NCBI RefSeq assembly: GCF_009688965.1 | Contig: NZ_AP021875.1 | Coordinates: forward strand, 1,922,001 to 1,986,000 | DNA: 64,000 bases | Reading direction: 5' to 3' | From: Desulfosarcina widdelii | Lineage (GTDB): Bacteria; Desulfobacterota; Desulfobacteria; Desulfobacterales; Desulfosarcinaceae | In this document: positions 42,871 to 51,575 of the stretch, piece by piece | Layout: each line of letters begins with the position of its first letter | How positions within the stretch are numbered: position 1 is the stretch's first letter | Made by a program: the position numbers and the translations under genes | Notes under the pieces: model-generated | Told to the model about the DNA's origin: nothing | What the model saw: only the letters and a program-made list of their open reading frames with translations | Databases searched by the model: none

Positions 42871-43413
42871 TCAGCCGCCCCCCCGCCCCAATTCCAGCCC
42901 AAGATCCAGGGCCTTCTGGTTCATCTCCAGAAAGCCCGAAGGAATGCGCGTTTCGAGCACCTTCATGATCGACTTGGGTCGCACCAGGTCGGTCAGGCCC
43001 ACCACCGCGCCCAGCATGCAGATGTTGAACACGATGGGTTTGCCGATCTTCTCCATCACGGTCTCGTACATGGGCAGTTGGTGCTGGCGGGCGTCCACCT
43101 TGAGCTGGGGCTGCACATAGCGCGGATCGGTGAGCAAAATCCCGCCGGGGCGGATGATGTCGCAAAACTTGTTGTAGGCCTCCTGGGTCAGGCACACCAG
43201 TACGTTGGGCTGGATCACCTTGGGAAAATTGATCGTACTGTCCGAGACGATCACATCCGAGCGCGTGGCTCCGCCGCGGGCCGCCGCACCGTAGGCCTGG
43301 GTCTGCACCGCCTCCAGTCCTTCGTGCAATACCGCAGCCTCGGCCAGGACGATCGCGGCCGTGATCACTCCCTGGCCGCCCGATCCCGAAAATACCATTC
43401 TACATCGTTCCAT
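42871..43413 (-). CDS. korC: 2-oxoacid:ferredoxin oxidoreductase, gamma subunit (KorC-like)
   Basis: A 180-residue protein, MERCRMVFSGSGGQGVITAA..., with the SGSGGQGV nucleotide-like loop and YGAAARGGATRSDVIVSD, both typical of the gamma subunit of 2-oxoacid:acceptor oxidoreductases. Last of four genes korDABC in one operon (only 0-1 nt gaps between korA, korB, korC). Suggested substrate 2-oxoglutarate, but pyruvate-like oxoacids cannot be ruled out. Confidence 0.85.
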   Translation of the reverse strand: MERCRMVFSGSGGQGVITAAIVLAEAAVLHEGLEAVQTQAYGAAARGGATRSDVIVSDSTINFPKVIQPNVLVCLTQEAYNKFCDIIRPGGILLTDPRYVQPQLKVDARQHQLPMYETVMEKIGKPIVFNICMLGAVVGLTDLVRPKSIMKVLETRIPSGFLEMNQKALDLGLELGRGGG

Positions 43414-44217
43414 CTATTTTCCCCCCATGGCCCGCTCGATGATTTGACTGTACTCGCTGCAGTATTCCGGACGATCTTCCTGAACGAAGATGCCCCGCTC
43501 GATCAGATCCGGGTTCTCGGCCTTTTTCTTCGAACCGATGGGCGTGGTGATCTCTTTCATGCGCTTCATCATCTCCACCGCGCTGCCCAGTTTGTTCTTG
43601 CGGCCGAAGTAGGTCGGACACTGGCTCATGATCTCCACCACCGAAAAGCCCTCGTGAACGACGGCCTCGCGGATGATGTCCGCCATCTGCGTCACGTGAT
43701 AGGTGGTGGTGCGGGCCACGAAGGTGGCCCCGGCCGCTTTGGCCATCTCCACCACGTCGAACCCCTGGTCGATGTTGCGGTACGGCGCCGTGGTGGCCAT
43801 CATGCCCGGGCCGGTCAATGGAGAGTACTGTCCGCCGGTCATCCCGTAGATGCGGTTGTTCATCACGATGGCCGTCATGTCGATGTTGCGCCGGGCCGCG
43901 TGGATGAAGTGGTTGCCACCGATGGACAATGCGTCCCCGTCGCCCATGGGCACGATCACGTTCAGCTCCGGCTTGCTCAGCTTCACCCCCGTGGCGAAGG
44001 CCAGGGCCCGGCCGTGAATCGTGTGCAGGGTGTGAAAGTCCATGTACCCCGAGATGCGCGACGAGCAGCCGATGCCCGACACCATCACGATCTCGTTGCG
44101 GCTCATGCCCAGCTTTTCCACCGCGCGGATCAGCCCGTTGAGCACGATCCCGTGGCCGCAACCCGGACACCACAGGTGCGGAAAAAACCGCTCGCGGATA
44201 TAATCCTCGACTGCCAT
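43414..44217 (-). CDS. korB: 2-oxoacid:ferredoxin oxidoreductase, beta subunit (KorB-like)
   Basis: A 267-residue protein with FFPHLWCPGCGHGIVLNGLI (Fe-S cysteines), the thiamine-diphosphate site GDGDALSIGGNHFIHAARRN and MNNRIYGMTGGQYSPLT. The HTLHTIHGRALAFATGVKLS segment is typical of the KorB/OforB group. Couples oxoacid oxidation to ferredoxin reduction with KorA/C/D. Confidence 0.9.
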   Translation of the reverse strand: MAVEDYIRERFFPHLWCPGCGHGIVLNGLIRAVEKLGMSRNEIVMVSGIGCSSRISGYMDFHTLHTIHGRALAFATGVKLSKPELNVIVPMGDGDALSIGGNHFIHAARRNIDMTAIVMNNRIYGMTGGQYSPLTGPGMMATTAPYRNIDQGFDVVEMAKAAGATFVARTTTYHVTQMADIIREAVVHEGFSVVEIMSQCPTYFGRKNKLGSAVEMMKRMKEITTPIGSKKKAENPDLIERGIFVQEDRPEYCSEYSQIIERAMGGK

Positions 44218-45366
44218 CTATACCCCCTTGCCCTTGATCAGGCGCAGTATGTTCTTGATGTCCGTGGGCGTGATGAAGCCCCCGTCGATGCGGTTGGCCA
44301 GAAACACCCGATCGGGATGCTTCACCGTACTTTTGACCATCTGGCACACCTGGCCCATGTTCATCTCCACCACCACCGTGGTTGCGGCATCGTTGCAGTA
44401 CTGCCGGATCACGTCGGCCGGAAAGGGCCACAGGGTCTGCAGTTCCAAAAGCCCGATCTTCTGTCCCCGCCGGCGCAGGCTCTCCACGATGTGCAAAGCG
44501 CTTCTGGCCGACGAACCGAAGGAGACCAGCACCGTCTCGGCGTCCTCCAGGTAAAAGGTCTTGTAGTGCGCCATGCGCTCCACGTTGTTTTCGATCTTGT
44601 CCACGATGTGGCGCAACAGCCCGTAAACGATCTTGGGATTGTCCGAGGGAAAGCCCCACATGTCGTGCACCAGTCCGGTCACGTTGTAGCGGTGCACGTC
44701 CCCGAAATCGCTCATGGGCAGCCGGCCGTCCTCCCGGGGCAGGTAGGGATGGTAGTCCACCCCCCCCTTGACCGCCGTGCGCAGCCGCTCCACCAACGGG
44801 ATCTCTCCGGGCTCGGGAATCGTAAGCTTTTCGCGCATGTGACCCACCACCTCGTCGAACAAAAGAACCACCGGCGTGCGGAAGGTCTCGGCGATGTTGA
44901 AGGCCTCCACGGTCATGGCGAACACGTCCTGGTGGTTGGAGGCCGTCAGGCACACGATGCTGTGGTCCCCGTGGGTGCCCCAGCGCGCCTGCATCACGTC
45001 CCCCTGGCTCACGTGGGTGGGCACCCCCGTGGAAGGACCGCCGCGCTGCACGTTGACGATCACGCAGGGGATCTCGGCCATCACCGCGTAGCCCAAGGCT
45101 TCCTGCTTGAGGGAAAAGCCCGGTCCCGAGGTCGCCGTGAGCACCTTGTGACCGGTGAGCGACGCCCCGATGATGGCGCACATGCTGGCGATCTCGTCTT
45201 CCATCTGGATGAACTTGCCGCCCTTTTGGGGCAGTCTTGCCGACAGATGCTCGGCGATCTCCGTGGACGGGGTGATGGGATAGCCGGCGAAAAAGTCCAG
45301 CCCGGCGTACAGCGCCCCTTCCACGCAGGCCTCGTTGCCCTGGATGAATTTGATTTGTTTACCCAT
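44218..45366 (-). CDS. korA: 2-oxoacid:ferredoxin oxidoreductase, alpha subunit (KorA-like)
   Basis: A 382-residue protein starting MGKQIKFIQGNEACVEGALY with GCRFFAGYPITPSTEIAEHL-like YAGLDFFAGYPITPSTEIAE, then MEDEIASMCAIIGASLTGHK, ATSGPGFSLKQEALGYAVMA and VNVQRGGPSTGVPT, the classical alpha-subunit motifs. Contiguous with korB. Confidence 0.9.
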   Translation of the reverse strand: MGKQIKFIQGNEACVEGALYAGLDFFAGYPITPSTEIAEHLSARLPQKGGKFIQMEDEIASMCAIIGASLTGHKVLTATSGPGFSLKQEALGYAVMAEIPCVIVNVQRGGPSTGVPTHVSQGDVMQARWGTHGDHSIVCLTASNHQDVFAMTVEAFNIAETFRTPVVLLFDEVVGHMREKLTIPEPGEIPLVERLRTAVKGGVDYHPYLPREDGRLPMSDFGDVHRYNVTGLVHDMWGFPSDNPKIVYGLLRHIVDKIENNVERMAHYKTFYLEDAETVLVSFGSSARSALHIVESLRRRGQKIGLLELQTLWPFPADVIRQYCNDAATTVVVEMNMGQVCQMVKSTVKHPDRVFLANRIDGGFITPTDIKNILRLIKGKGV

Positions 45367-45423
45367 TAGGTACCTGCCTAAAGTTGTGTTCTTTTGATTG
45401 GATTATCGGCACCGAAAAAAGCT

Positions 45424-45510
45424 GAGGTCGGATATCGGAGGTCCGAGGACTGAGATCGGAAATCCGACTTTCGTCTTCTGACTTCTGTCCTCTGTCATCC
45501 GTCCTCCGTC
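45424..45510. repeat. 7-bp-phased intergenic array (korD-korA gap)
   Basis: Twelve units in register, the first half GAGGTCG-type, the second half GTCCTCT/GACTTCT-type (reverse complement-like). It runs into the last codons of korD. Confidence 0.75.
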
Positions 45511-45704
45511 ACCACCTCGATGGCCAGATCCGGACAGCGCAGCTCGCACATCCGGCAGGCGATGCAGTCTTCCAGACGAACCGCCACCGCCTTGTCCTCC
45601 TTGTCCAGTTCCAGAACCTTCTTGGGGCAGAATTCTACACAGATGCCGCACCCCTTGCACCAGTCCCGGTTGATCCGGTGCGCCTTCAACTTTGGTTTTG
45701 CCAT
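45495..45704 (-). CDS. korD: Ferredoxin-type delta subunit of 2-oxoacid oxidoreductase (KorD-like)
   Basis: A 69-residue protein with two [4Fe-4S] motifs CKGCGICVEFCP and CIACRMCELRCP, typical of the small electron-transfer subunit. First gene of korDABC; its 3' end overlaps a 7-bp repeat array that separates it from korA. Confidence 0.9.
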   Translation of the reverse strand: MAKPKLKAHRINRDWCKGCGICVEFCPKKVLELDKEDKAVAVRLEDCIACRMCELRCPDLAIEVVTEDG

Positions 45705-46002
45705 AACTTCCCCTATATGTTTTCTGCTTCCAGCGCGACGTGGGTAACGCCGCTTCGATTTGCCGCCCTCTTAAAAGCTGGGCCGGTCCTTGTCAAGAGA
45801 TAGTGGGGATGGAATCGAATATTTCGCATTTTCTGACGAATGCTATGCAAGCGAATACCATTTTTTGCGCTCCTCCCGCAAGCTCTGCCCGGGATGTCTC
45901 CCCGGAATGCTACCGAAATCCGGGAATAGTCCGAGCCCTGTCCACGTTGGTATCATCGGTCGGCAGCGTCGATTCTTGAATGATCGGATAAAACCGCTGG
46001 TT
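45705..46002. other. Non-coding gap between korD and the GlcD-like gene
   Basis: No supported gene; short frames here have no ribosome binding site or natural composition. Presumably carries the kor promoter and the end of the GlcD-like transcript; no convincing terminator identified. Confidence 0.5.
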
Positions 46003-47409
46003 TCAAAAACTGGAAGCGGAGTCGGTCTCCTGGGGAAATATTTTTCCGGGATTGAGGATGTTGTGGGGATCCAGCGTCCTTTTGAGCTGCCGCGATAGGG
46101 CCAGGGTGGGCGCATCGAGGTTGAGGCCGATGTACGGCTGTTTGGCCAGGCCGATGCCGTGTTCGCCGGAGATGCGCCCGCCGAGTTTCACCGTGGCCTG
46201 GAAGATGTCGTCCACCGCCCGTTCCATCTTGGGGACGTCCGCCTCGCCTCTTGTTCCGCCCATGACATTGACATGAATATTGCCGTCGCCGGCATGGCCA
46301 AAACTAACGATGGGCAGATCGTAGCGCCGGGCCGTCTTCTGGATGGAGTCGATGATTTCCGGGATCCTGGATCGTGGAACGACGATGTCCTCGTTCATCT
46401 TATAGGGGCTGATGCTGCGCAGGGCCGGGGAAACCGCCCGCCGGGCCCGCCACAACTCTTCCTGTTCGTCCTTTTCCCGGGCAAGCCGAATCTGCAGGGC
46501 GCCGTTTTCCGTGCAGACACGGCGCACCCGTTCCATGGGTCCGGCGATGCAGTCGGCATCGCCGTCCACCTCGATCAGCAAAAAGGCCTGCGCTTCTGCC
46601 GGCAGGCCGACGGGGGCATAGCGCTCCACGGCCTGCAGCGATGGAGCGTCCAGAAACTCGAGGGTGGTGGGAACGATGCCCCGGCCGATGACATCCGATA
46701 CCGTGCGTGCTGCCGCGGCCATGGATCCGAAAGCGGCCGTCAGAGTCTGTTTGGCTTCGGGAAGGGGCAGCAGCCGCAGGGTGGCCAGGGTGACCACGCC
46801 CAGGGTGCCTTCCGAGCCCACGAACAGGGTGGTCAGATCGTAGCCGACGACGTCCTTGGCGCAGGCCGAACCGGTGTGGATCACCTCTCCTGAAGGAAGC
46901 ACAACTTCCAGCCCGCGCACGTAATCCCGGGTCACACCGTATTTTACCGCGCGCATGCCTCCCGAATTTTCTGCAATGTTGCCGCCAATGGTGGAAAAGG
47001 TATAGCTGGCCGGGTCCGGGGGATAAAACAGCCCCTTTTTCTCCACGGCGGCCTGCAAATGCGCCGTGACCACAGCCGGCTCCACCTCGGCCACCAGGTT
47101 GTCGGTATCGATGGATCGAATCCGGTTGAAGCGGTTCATGGCCATCACCAGTCCGCCGGCCACGGGCAGCGCCCCACCTGAAAAGCCCGATCCAGCTCCT
47201 CTGGGGACCACCGGAATCCTATGGGTGTCGGCCAACCGCAGAACGTCGGCGACTTCCTGCGTCGTTCCGGGAAAAACAACGGCCTCGGGCAGATATTGGG
47301 CCCGGGTCGCATCGTAGGCATAGCAGAGGCACTCCTCCTGAGCGTCGGTAAAATGGTCGGCGCCGACGATGTCCCTCAATGCATCTTTATGGCTGCTTTT
47401 CATAGGCAT
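46003..47409 (-). CDS. FAD-linked oxidase, GlcD/lactate-dehydrogenase-like
   Basis: Start at MPMKSSHKDALRDIVG (47409); the longer frame upstream is not supported. FAD-binding PCMH motif: PVVPRGAGSGFSGGALPVAG, then YTFSTIGGNIAENSGGMRAV, KYGVTRDYVRGLEVVLPSGE; the C-terminal domain ends VNVMGGTRGEADVP, KLGGRISGEHGIGLAKQPYI, which are typical of glycolate/lactate oxidase GlcD. No GlcE/GlcF partner visible next to it. Confidence 0.85.
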   Translation of the reverse strand: MPMKSSHKDALRDIVGADHFTDAQEECLCYAYDATRAQYLPEAVVFPGTTQEVADVLRLADTHRIPVVPRGAGSGFSGGALPVAGGLVMAMNRFNRIRSIDTDNLVAEVEPAVVTAHLQAAVEKKGLFYPPDPASYTFSTIGGNIAENSGGMRAVKYGVTRDYVRGLEVVLPSGEVIHTGSACAKDVVGYDLTTLFVGSEGTLGVVTLATLRLLPLPEAKQTLTAAFGSMAAAARTVSDVIGRGIVPTTLEFLDAPSLQAVERYAPVGLPAEAQAFLLIEVDGDADCIAGPMERVRRVCTENGALQIRLAREKDEQEELWRARRAVSPALRSISPYKMNEDIVVPRSRIPEIIDSIQKTARRYDLPIVSFGHAGDGNIHVNVMGGTRGEADVPKMERAVDDIFQATVKLGGRISGEHGIGLAKQPYIGLNLDAPTLALSRQLKRTLDPHNILNPGKIFPQETDSASSF

Positions 47410-47491
47410 GGCAGTGCTGACCATCCTTGTTGATGGGTTTGAATGTTGCAGCAAGCATGGCAAGAGTCATCGCAGCGATCAACAAAAAAGT

Positions 47492-47616
47492 GACGGCACC
47501 GTAAAAAGCCCGATATCCGCGTTACGCTTCATCCCTTGTCACTGCGGAGTACGTTCAGGTACGCCTCACTCCTCGGGATTCGCAAGCCTTGATATCGAAC
47601 TTTTTACGATGCCGTC
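47492..47616. repeat. Dispersed repeat family A, copy 2 (with terminal inverted repeats)
   Basis: A 125-bp element between GlcD-like and C39 genes. Its ends are near-perfect inverted repeats of about 27 bp: GACGGCA(C/T)CGTAAAAAG(CC/TT)CGATATC. Internal part CTTGTCACTGCGGAG and CTCCTCGGGATTCGCAAG is shared with copy 1 (37874). Resembles a small non-autonomous (MITE- or REP-like) element. Confidence 0.7.
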
Positions 47617-47652
47617 TGAAAACCGGCATTTTGCGAATAAGTAATAAAACAG

Positions 47653-48585
47653 TTAGCGATTCCGGATCTCTTCCAACGTCTGCTCGAAATGCGCTTTCAG
47701 CGGGCCGCCGCATTCGATGGCCTGTCCGGCCGCTTGCAGGGCTTCATCCCTGCGGCCCTGCTCCAAAAGCACCTGGGCCAGGTTGTTGAACAGGACTCCC
47801 TCGCGGGGAAATTGTTCGATGGCAGCCCGAAAGTGCGCCTCGGCAGATGCCAGGTCCCCCGACCGGTACAGGCACACCCCGATCCCCACCGTTGCCGCCA
47901 GACTGTCCGGCCAGCGTCCCAAGGCGGTGCGATATGCCGGCAGGGCGATTTTCCAGCGCCCCATGCGCTCCAGGTGGCTCACGGCCGCCAGGTAGTCCGT
48001 TTCTTTGGCGGTAGCCGGCAGCCGCGACGGCGGCAGCACCAGCATTCCCCAGAAGCCGCTGCGGGCCCAGGTTCTCTCGAAGGTTGAAAAAGCGGTAGGC
48101 TTGAAGGGTGTGGTTCCCGAATGCAGGATCACATCGCCGGCGGCGGCGTCCCATCCGACGACAACCGCATAATGCCAGAGGGGAATCCATGAAAGGCCGA
48201 GGTTCTGGAGGACGACAACGGGGTGGCCGGCGGCAACTTCGTCGATCAGGTCCGCGGGTTCGGCCAGCAGGCAGGCGATTCTGCCATGCCGCCGAACGGC
48301 AGCGATCATGGCCGACTGCAGGCTGCCTTTGCGGGAAGGCGTGAAGACTTCAACGCTCAAATCCTGGGGCGAAACGCTGACTCCGCTCCAGTTCAGGGCC
48401 ATGGCCAGGGCGGCCGGGCCGCACTGATGCACCTTTTGAGGATAAAAAGGGATTTCAGCAATCAGATAGGGATCGGGCAGTCTCCCCTCGGGCCGGGGCC
48501 ATCCGATGCCGGTCCTGCCGGCGCAACCGGACAGCACAACAGCCAGGACCGCAACGACGAGCAGGCGCATCGAAGCCGCCTTCAC
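47653..48585 (-). CDS. C39-like peptidase/TPR lipoprotein (PA2778-like)
   Basis: Start at a GTG (48585) or ATG 48570 (MRLLVVAVLAVVLSGCAG); the latter gives a clean lipoprotein signal with lipobox LSGC. A papain-like C39 domain follows: YPQKVHQCGPAALAMALNWS (catalytic Cys), LWHYAVVVGWDAAAGDVILH (His). Then TPR repeats (RTALGRWPDSLAATVGIGVC, GVLFNNLAQVLLEQGRRDEA). This set matches PA2778-type proteins, usually next to a PA2779-type gene, as here (48610). Envelope maintenance role likely. Confidence 0.75.
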   Translation of the reverse strand: MKAASMRLLVVAVLAVVLSGCAGRTGIGWPRPEGRLPDPYLIAEIPFYPQKVHQCGPAALAMALNWSGVSVSPQDLSVEVFTPSRKGSLQSAMIAAVRRHGRIACLLAEPADLIDEVAAGHPVVVLQNLGLSWIPLWHYAVVVGWDAAAGDVILHSGTTPFKPTAFSTFERTWARSGFWGMLVLPPSRLPATAKETDYLAAVSHLERMGRWKIALPAYRTALGRWPDSLAATVGIGVCLYRSGDLASAEAHFRAAIEQFPREGVLFNNLAQVLLEQGRRDEALQAAGQAIECGGPLKAHFEQTLEEIRNR

Positions 48586-48609
48586 CGTTTCGATCCCGGC
48601 TGGCTGGAT

Positions 48610-49026
48610 TTAGATGCGCTTTTTCTTAACAAAGGGAAAAAGATCCGTATATCCCATGATATCGGTAATCAGAAGAATCACGAAGATGACGATGGAAGCG
48701 ATGAGAATCGCGCCAAGGGCATCCCCTCCCGCCGGCAGCTGCTCGATCCGGTCAGCCAGGCGGACGACTTCGGCGTCCGAAAGGCCGGCGACGCGGGCGG
48801 TCGCCTCTGCCGGATCGATCCCCTGGGAGACCAGGACGTCAACGACATCCTGCCGCGCCAGAAAGGTGCTGACCTGTGCCCGGGCAGCCTCGACCCGGGC
48901 CGCGTCCAGGACAGTCTCCGTGGGGATCATCCTGGCCAGTACGGTCTGGCAGGGGGAGCAAAGAACCATCATGAAAATCGCCATGAAAAGACTGACCGGC
49001 TTTAGCGCTTTCCTTACTTTTCGCAT
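48610..49026 (-). CDS. PA2779-like small membrane protein
   Basis: A 138-residue protein, MRKVRKALKPVSLFMAIFMM..., with an N-terminal hydrophobic segment (signal or TM), a middle part with VSTFLARQDVVDVLVSQGID and a C-terminal membrane helix ALGAILIASIVIFVILLITD. The pair with the C39/TPR lipoprotein matches the PA2778-PA2779 arrangement. Partners in a surface or biofilm-linked export function in other bacteria; function unproven. Confidence 0.7.
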   Translation of the reverse strand: MRKVRKALKPVSLFMAIFMMVLCSPCQTVLARMIPTETVLDAARVEAARAQVSTFLARQDVVDVLVSQGIDPAEATARVAGLSDAEVVRLADRIEQLPAGGDALGAILIASIVIFVILLITDIMGYTDLFPFVKKKRI

Positions 49027-49055
49027 CGTTACCTCTCCTCTTTTCTGCGTCCGCC

Positions 49056-49147
49056 ATCAACCGGGCAGACGCCGGTGTAAAGGGACGCACCTGCAGCTTT
49101 TTTTTTTGAAAAAGGCAGCCGTCGTTTCGGGGGTGGACGTCTGCCCG
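49056..49147. other. Long-loop inverted repeat (CCGGGCAGACG)
   Basis: CCGGGCAGACG at about 49057 and CGTCTGCCCGG at 49137 form an 11-bp stem around a loop of about 70 nt containing a T9 run. Could cap the mRNA of the PA2779-like gene or its promoter side; role unclear. Confidence 0.4.
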
Positions 49148-49189
49148 GCACCTCCTGAAGTCAGGCTTCTAGAAGCCATAAAGCCTTAA

Positions 49190-49230
49190 AAATGTCAAGC
49201 TGCATCCATGGCAGGTGCAGCATGACATTT
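49190..49230. terminator. Hairpin with near-perfect stem (AAATGTCA-GCTGCA)
   Basis: AAATGTCA-a-GCTGCA pairs with TGCAGC-a-TGACATTT around a loop of about 11 nt. Located in the divergent gap; terminator or structural signal. No strong T-tract. Confidence 0.45.
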
Positions 49231-49402
49231 AAAAGGAACGGATGAATGCCAAATGTAAAAATACAAAGGTCAATTGATGGATTCAATCGATTAGACAGGA
49301 CAGTCGAGCATCATCGAATTCACGGGAAAATGCTACCTTCTTATAACTATAATTACTAAAATAGCTATAATATATAAATTTTAAATACGATTATTTAACA
49401 GA
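49231..49402. other. AT-rich non-coding stretch
   Basis: Strongly AT-rich (Y-rich) sequence before the metF-hdr locus. No gene seen. Likely holds upstream promoter-activating or silencing sequences. Confidence 0.5.
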
Positions 49403-49468
49403 TTTTTATAGTTTTTATAGTTTTTATATTTTTTTTCTTGACAACGAAAATCAATCATGGCTTATATA
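49403..49468 (+). promoter_or_regulatory. Promoter of the regulator-metF-hdr operon with 9-bp AT repeats
   Basis: -35 TTGACA (49438-49443) and -10 TTATAT (49462-49467, or TATATA one base later), spacer 18-19 bp. Directly upstream lie three 9-bp repeats TTTTTATAG (49403, 49412, 49421; last with one change) plus a T8 run, resembling an UP element. Leader to the first ATG is about 190 nt. Confidence 0.65.
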
Positions 49469-49663
49469 GTTCAAGACCTGTAAAAGATGCGCAATCGCCC
49501 CGCTCCCTGTTCTCGCCCCGCTATCGCCGTACATTCTTTTCGACTGCGAACACGTTCACTGCCATAGGGACATTAATAGACCAATCAATACGGTTCACCG
49601 AACTTGACGCTCGGGCAGGTCTGACCGCTTTGCAACCATACGCGATTGAAGGAGGGATTGAAC

Positions 49664-50236
49664 ATGGAGGACACACTCACCGTCTTCAAGGCCAGCAAGT
49701 ATTGCAATGTTTCCTCGAAAACCATCATCAATTGGATCGAGGCCGGTCACATCAAGGCCTATAAAACCGTTGGCGGACACCGCCGCATCAAGCGCATGGA
49801 CATGGAGAATTTCATGCGCCGCCAGGGCATCCCCATTCCGGAGGCGGAGGGTGCCGACGAACGCCACCGCATTCTGGTGGTGGACGATGACCCCATCATC
49901 GTTGAAACCATTGTTCAGGCTTTGGAGGAAGACGAGTTCGACTATGAAGTGATCAGCGCTTCGGATGGTTTCGAGGCCGGCTTGCAGGTCAACCACTTCC
50001 ATCCGCACCTGATGATCCTGGACATCATGATGCCCGACATCAAAGGCAATGAGGTCTGCCGAAAGATCAAATCCAACGAGGACACGCGCGATATCAAGAT
50101 CATCGTTCTTTCCGCGTATCTGGATGAGGAAAAATTCAAGGAAATGAAAGACCACGGTGCCGATGTATGTTTCTCCAAACCCCTGCCCCTGCCTCAGCTC
50201 AAAGAGGAGGTGGCACGACTGCTGGAACTGAAATAG
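49664..50236 (+). CDS. Response regulator with N-terminal excisionase-type HTH
   Basis: Start ATG 49664 with GGAGGGATTGAAC upstream. Residues 1-60 are a MerR/excisionase-like DNA-binding domain (VFKASKYCNVSSKTIINWIE, GHIKAYKTVGGHRRIKRMDM). Residues 68-190 form a receiver: acidic pocket DDD (74-76), phospho-acceptor D120 in LMILDIMMPD, and Lys 172 in CFSKPLPLP. Unusual output-first order. First gene of the metF/hdr operon; the kinase gene at 58080 is a candidate partner. Confidence 0.8.
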   Translation: MEDTLTVFKASKYCNVSSKTIINWIEAGHIKAYKTVGGHRRIKRMDMENFMRRQGIPIPEAEGADERHRILVVDDDPIIVETIVQALEEDEFDYEVISASDGFEAGLQVNHFHPHLMILDIMMPDIKGNEVCRKIKSNEDTRDIKIIVLSAYLDEEKFKEMKDHGADVCFSKPLPLPQLKEEVARLLELK

Positions 50237-50277
50237 ACGCCCGCGACGGGTTTCGGCCATAAATAAGGAGGCGTAAC

Positions 50278-51156
50278 ATGAAACTCAAGGAAGCGCTTGA
50301 AAAAAAGAAATTTGTGGTCACCTCGGAAGTCCAGGCCCCCATGGGCGACGATGATCCCGAAGCGCTGGTGGAGAACCTGAAGCGGGTTCGCGGACGCATG
50401 GACGGTGTCTCCATTGCCGAAGTGGAGCTGGAAGGCGTGGTCGGCGATAGCATCCGCACCTGCGAACTGCTCAATGCCAATCGTTTCGATGCCATCTATC
50501 AAACGACGACGAGGGACAAAAACCGCATCCAATTGCAAAAGGACCTCACCTTGGCCAACGAATCTGGCGTGGAAAACCTGCTGGTATTTACCGAAGACTA
50601 TCGTATCTCTGGCGAAAGCCTCCAGGAGACCATGTTCTTCCACGTGGATTCGGGCAAGCTGGCCTCGGTGCTGGAGCATCTGAAAGATGGAAGAACGGTG
50701 GATGGGAAACAACTGGAAAAGAATATAGAATTCATCATGGGCTCCGGAGTGGAATCCGTCTGGGGCAAGAATGTGCCCAAGCAGGGCATGCAGGAGATGG
50801 AGACCATGCGCGAAATGGGCACCGGCTATTTCCTGACGACTCCCATTTTCGACCTGGACCAGTTCCAGAAGTTTCTCAAACAGGTCAAGACATTTGACAT
50901 CCCCGTGATCGCCGAAGTGATGCTGCTGAGAAACGCCGCCATGGCCCGCTTCATCAACCGGCACTTCAAGGCCGGCCTGATCCCGGATTGGGTGGTCCAG
51001 AAGCTGGACAAGGCTCCCGACAAGAAAAAAGCGAGTATCGAACTGTTCGCCGACACCATCAAGGGGCTGCGCGATATCTGCGACGGCGTACACATCATTA
51101 CTTTGGGGGGGATCGATAAGATACAGCCCTATTTAGACGCAGCCCGCATCAGGTAG
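50278..51156 (+). CDS. metF: Methylenetetrahydrofolate reductase (MetF-like)
   Basis: A 292-residue protein, MKLKEALEKKKFVVTSEVQA..., of the MTHFR family (TIM barrel), with VTSEVQAPMGDDDPEALVEN at the start and GTGYFLTTPIFDLDQFQKFL, LGGIDKIQPYLDA. It reduces methylene-H4folate to methyl-H4folate. Next to hdrCB, hdrA and mvhD it recalls the acetogen MetF-Hdr-MvhD complexes, where a MetV subunit is also present; none is visible here. Ribosome binding site AAGGAGG upstream. Confidence 0.85.
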   Translation: MKLKEALEKKKFVVTSEVQAPMGDDDPEALVENLKRVRGRMDGVSIAEVELEGVVGDSIRTCELLNANRFDAIYQTTTRDKNRIQLQKDLTLANESGVENLLVFTEDYRISGESLQETMFFHVDSGKLASVLEHLKDGRTVDGKQLEKNIEFIMGSGVESVWGKNVPKQGMQEMETMREMGTGYFLTTPIFDLDQFQKFLKQVKTFDIPVIAEVMLLRNAAMARFINRHFKAGLIPDWVVQKLDKAPDKKKASIELFADTIKGLRDICDGVHIITLGGIDKIQPYLDAARIR

Positions 51157-51575
51157 ATAGCCGTTTCGTCCGAAGGCTGAAGGATTTTTTCGAAAGAGAT
51201 GTTTTCCCTATAAACCACAGCCCTCAGCATGAAAAACTATTCTTTCCCGGGAACACCGCCGTGGCCCGGGAACCTTGCATCGTAAACTACAGAACGCTCA
51301 GCCTGCAGGCTGCATCCGCCGGCCCTTTTCGATCATCCCGACGGTATCCGGTTATTGGCCGGCCCCTCTCACGCGAATCGCTCATCCGTTGCGTCGTCAA
51401 ACGGCACCAATCCGGCAAAACTACGGCCGAATGGCCGAATACATCGGCCGTTTCGCCTTTAGACTGAAGATGGAAAGTCGGAAATCAGAGGAGATACACA
51501 CGCCAACTGTCTTCTGAACGCTGACTTCAGTCTAAACGCCTTCAGCCTAAAAACCTAATAACGGAGGTTCGAACC
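51157..51575. other. Non-coding gap between metF and hdrCB, with weak 7-bp array
   Basis: About 420 bp without a supported gene. Positions about 51462-51552 show a weaker 7-bp-phased pattern (GACTGAA, GATGGAA, AGTCGGA... CTTCTGA, ACGCTGA, CTTCAGT). Transcription may continue through it. Confidence 0.55.

Noticed and set aside
43078..45369. A 763-residue plus-strand frame across korA and korB
   Set aside because: Antisense of well-conserved KorA/KorB; His/Arg/Gly-rich and without family resemblance.
49595..50260. Minus-strand 221-residue frame over the response regulator
   Set aside because: Antisense to a clear receiver-HTH protein.
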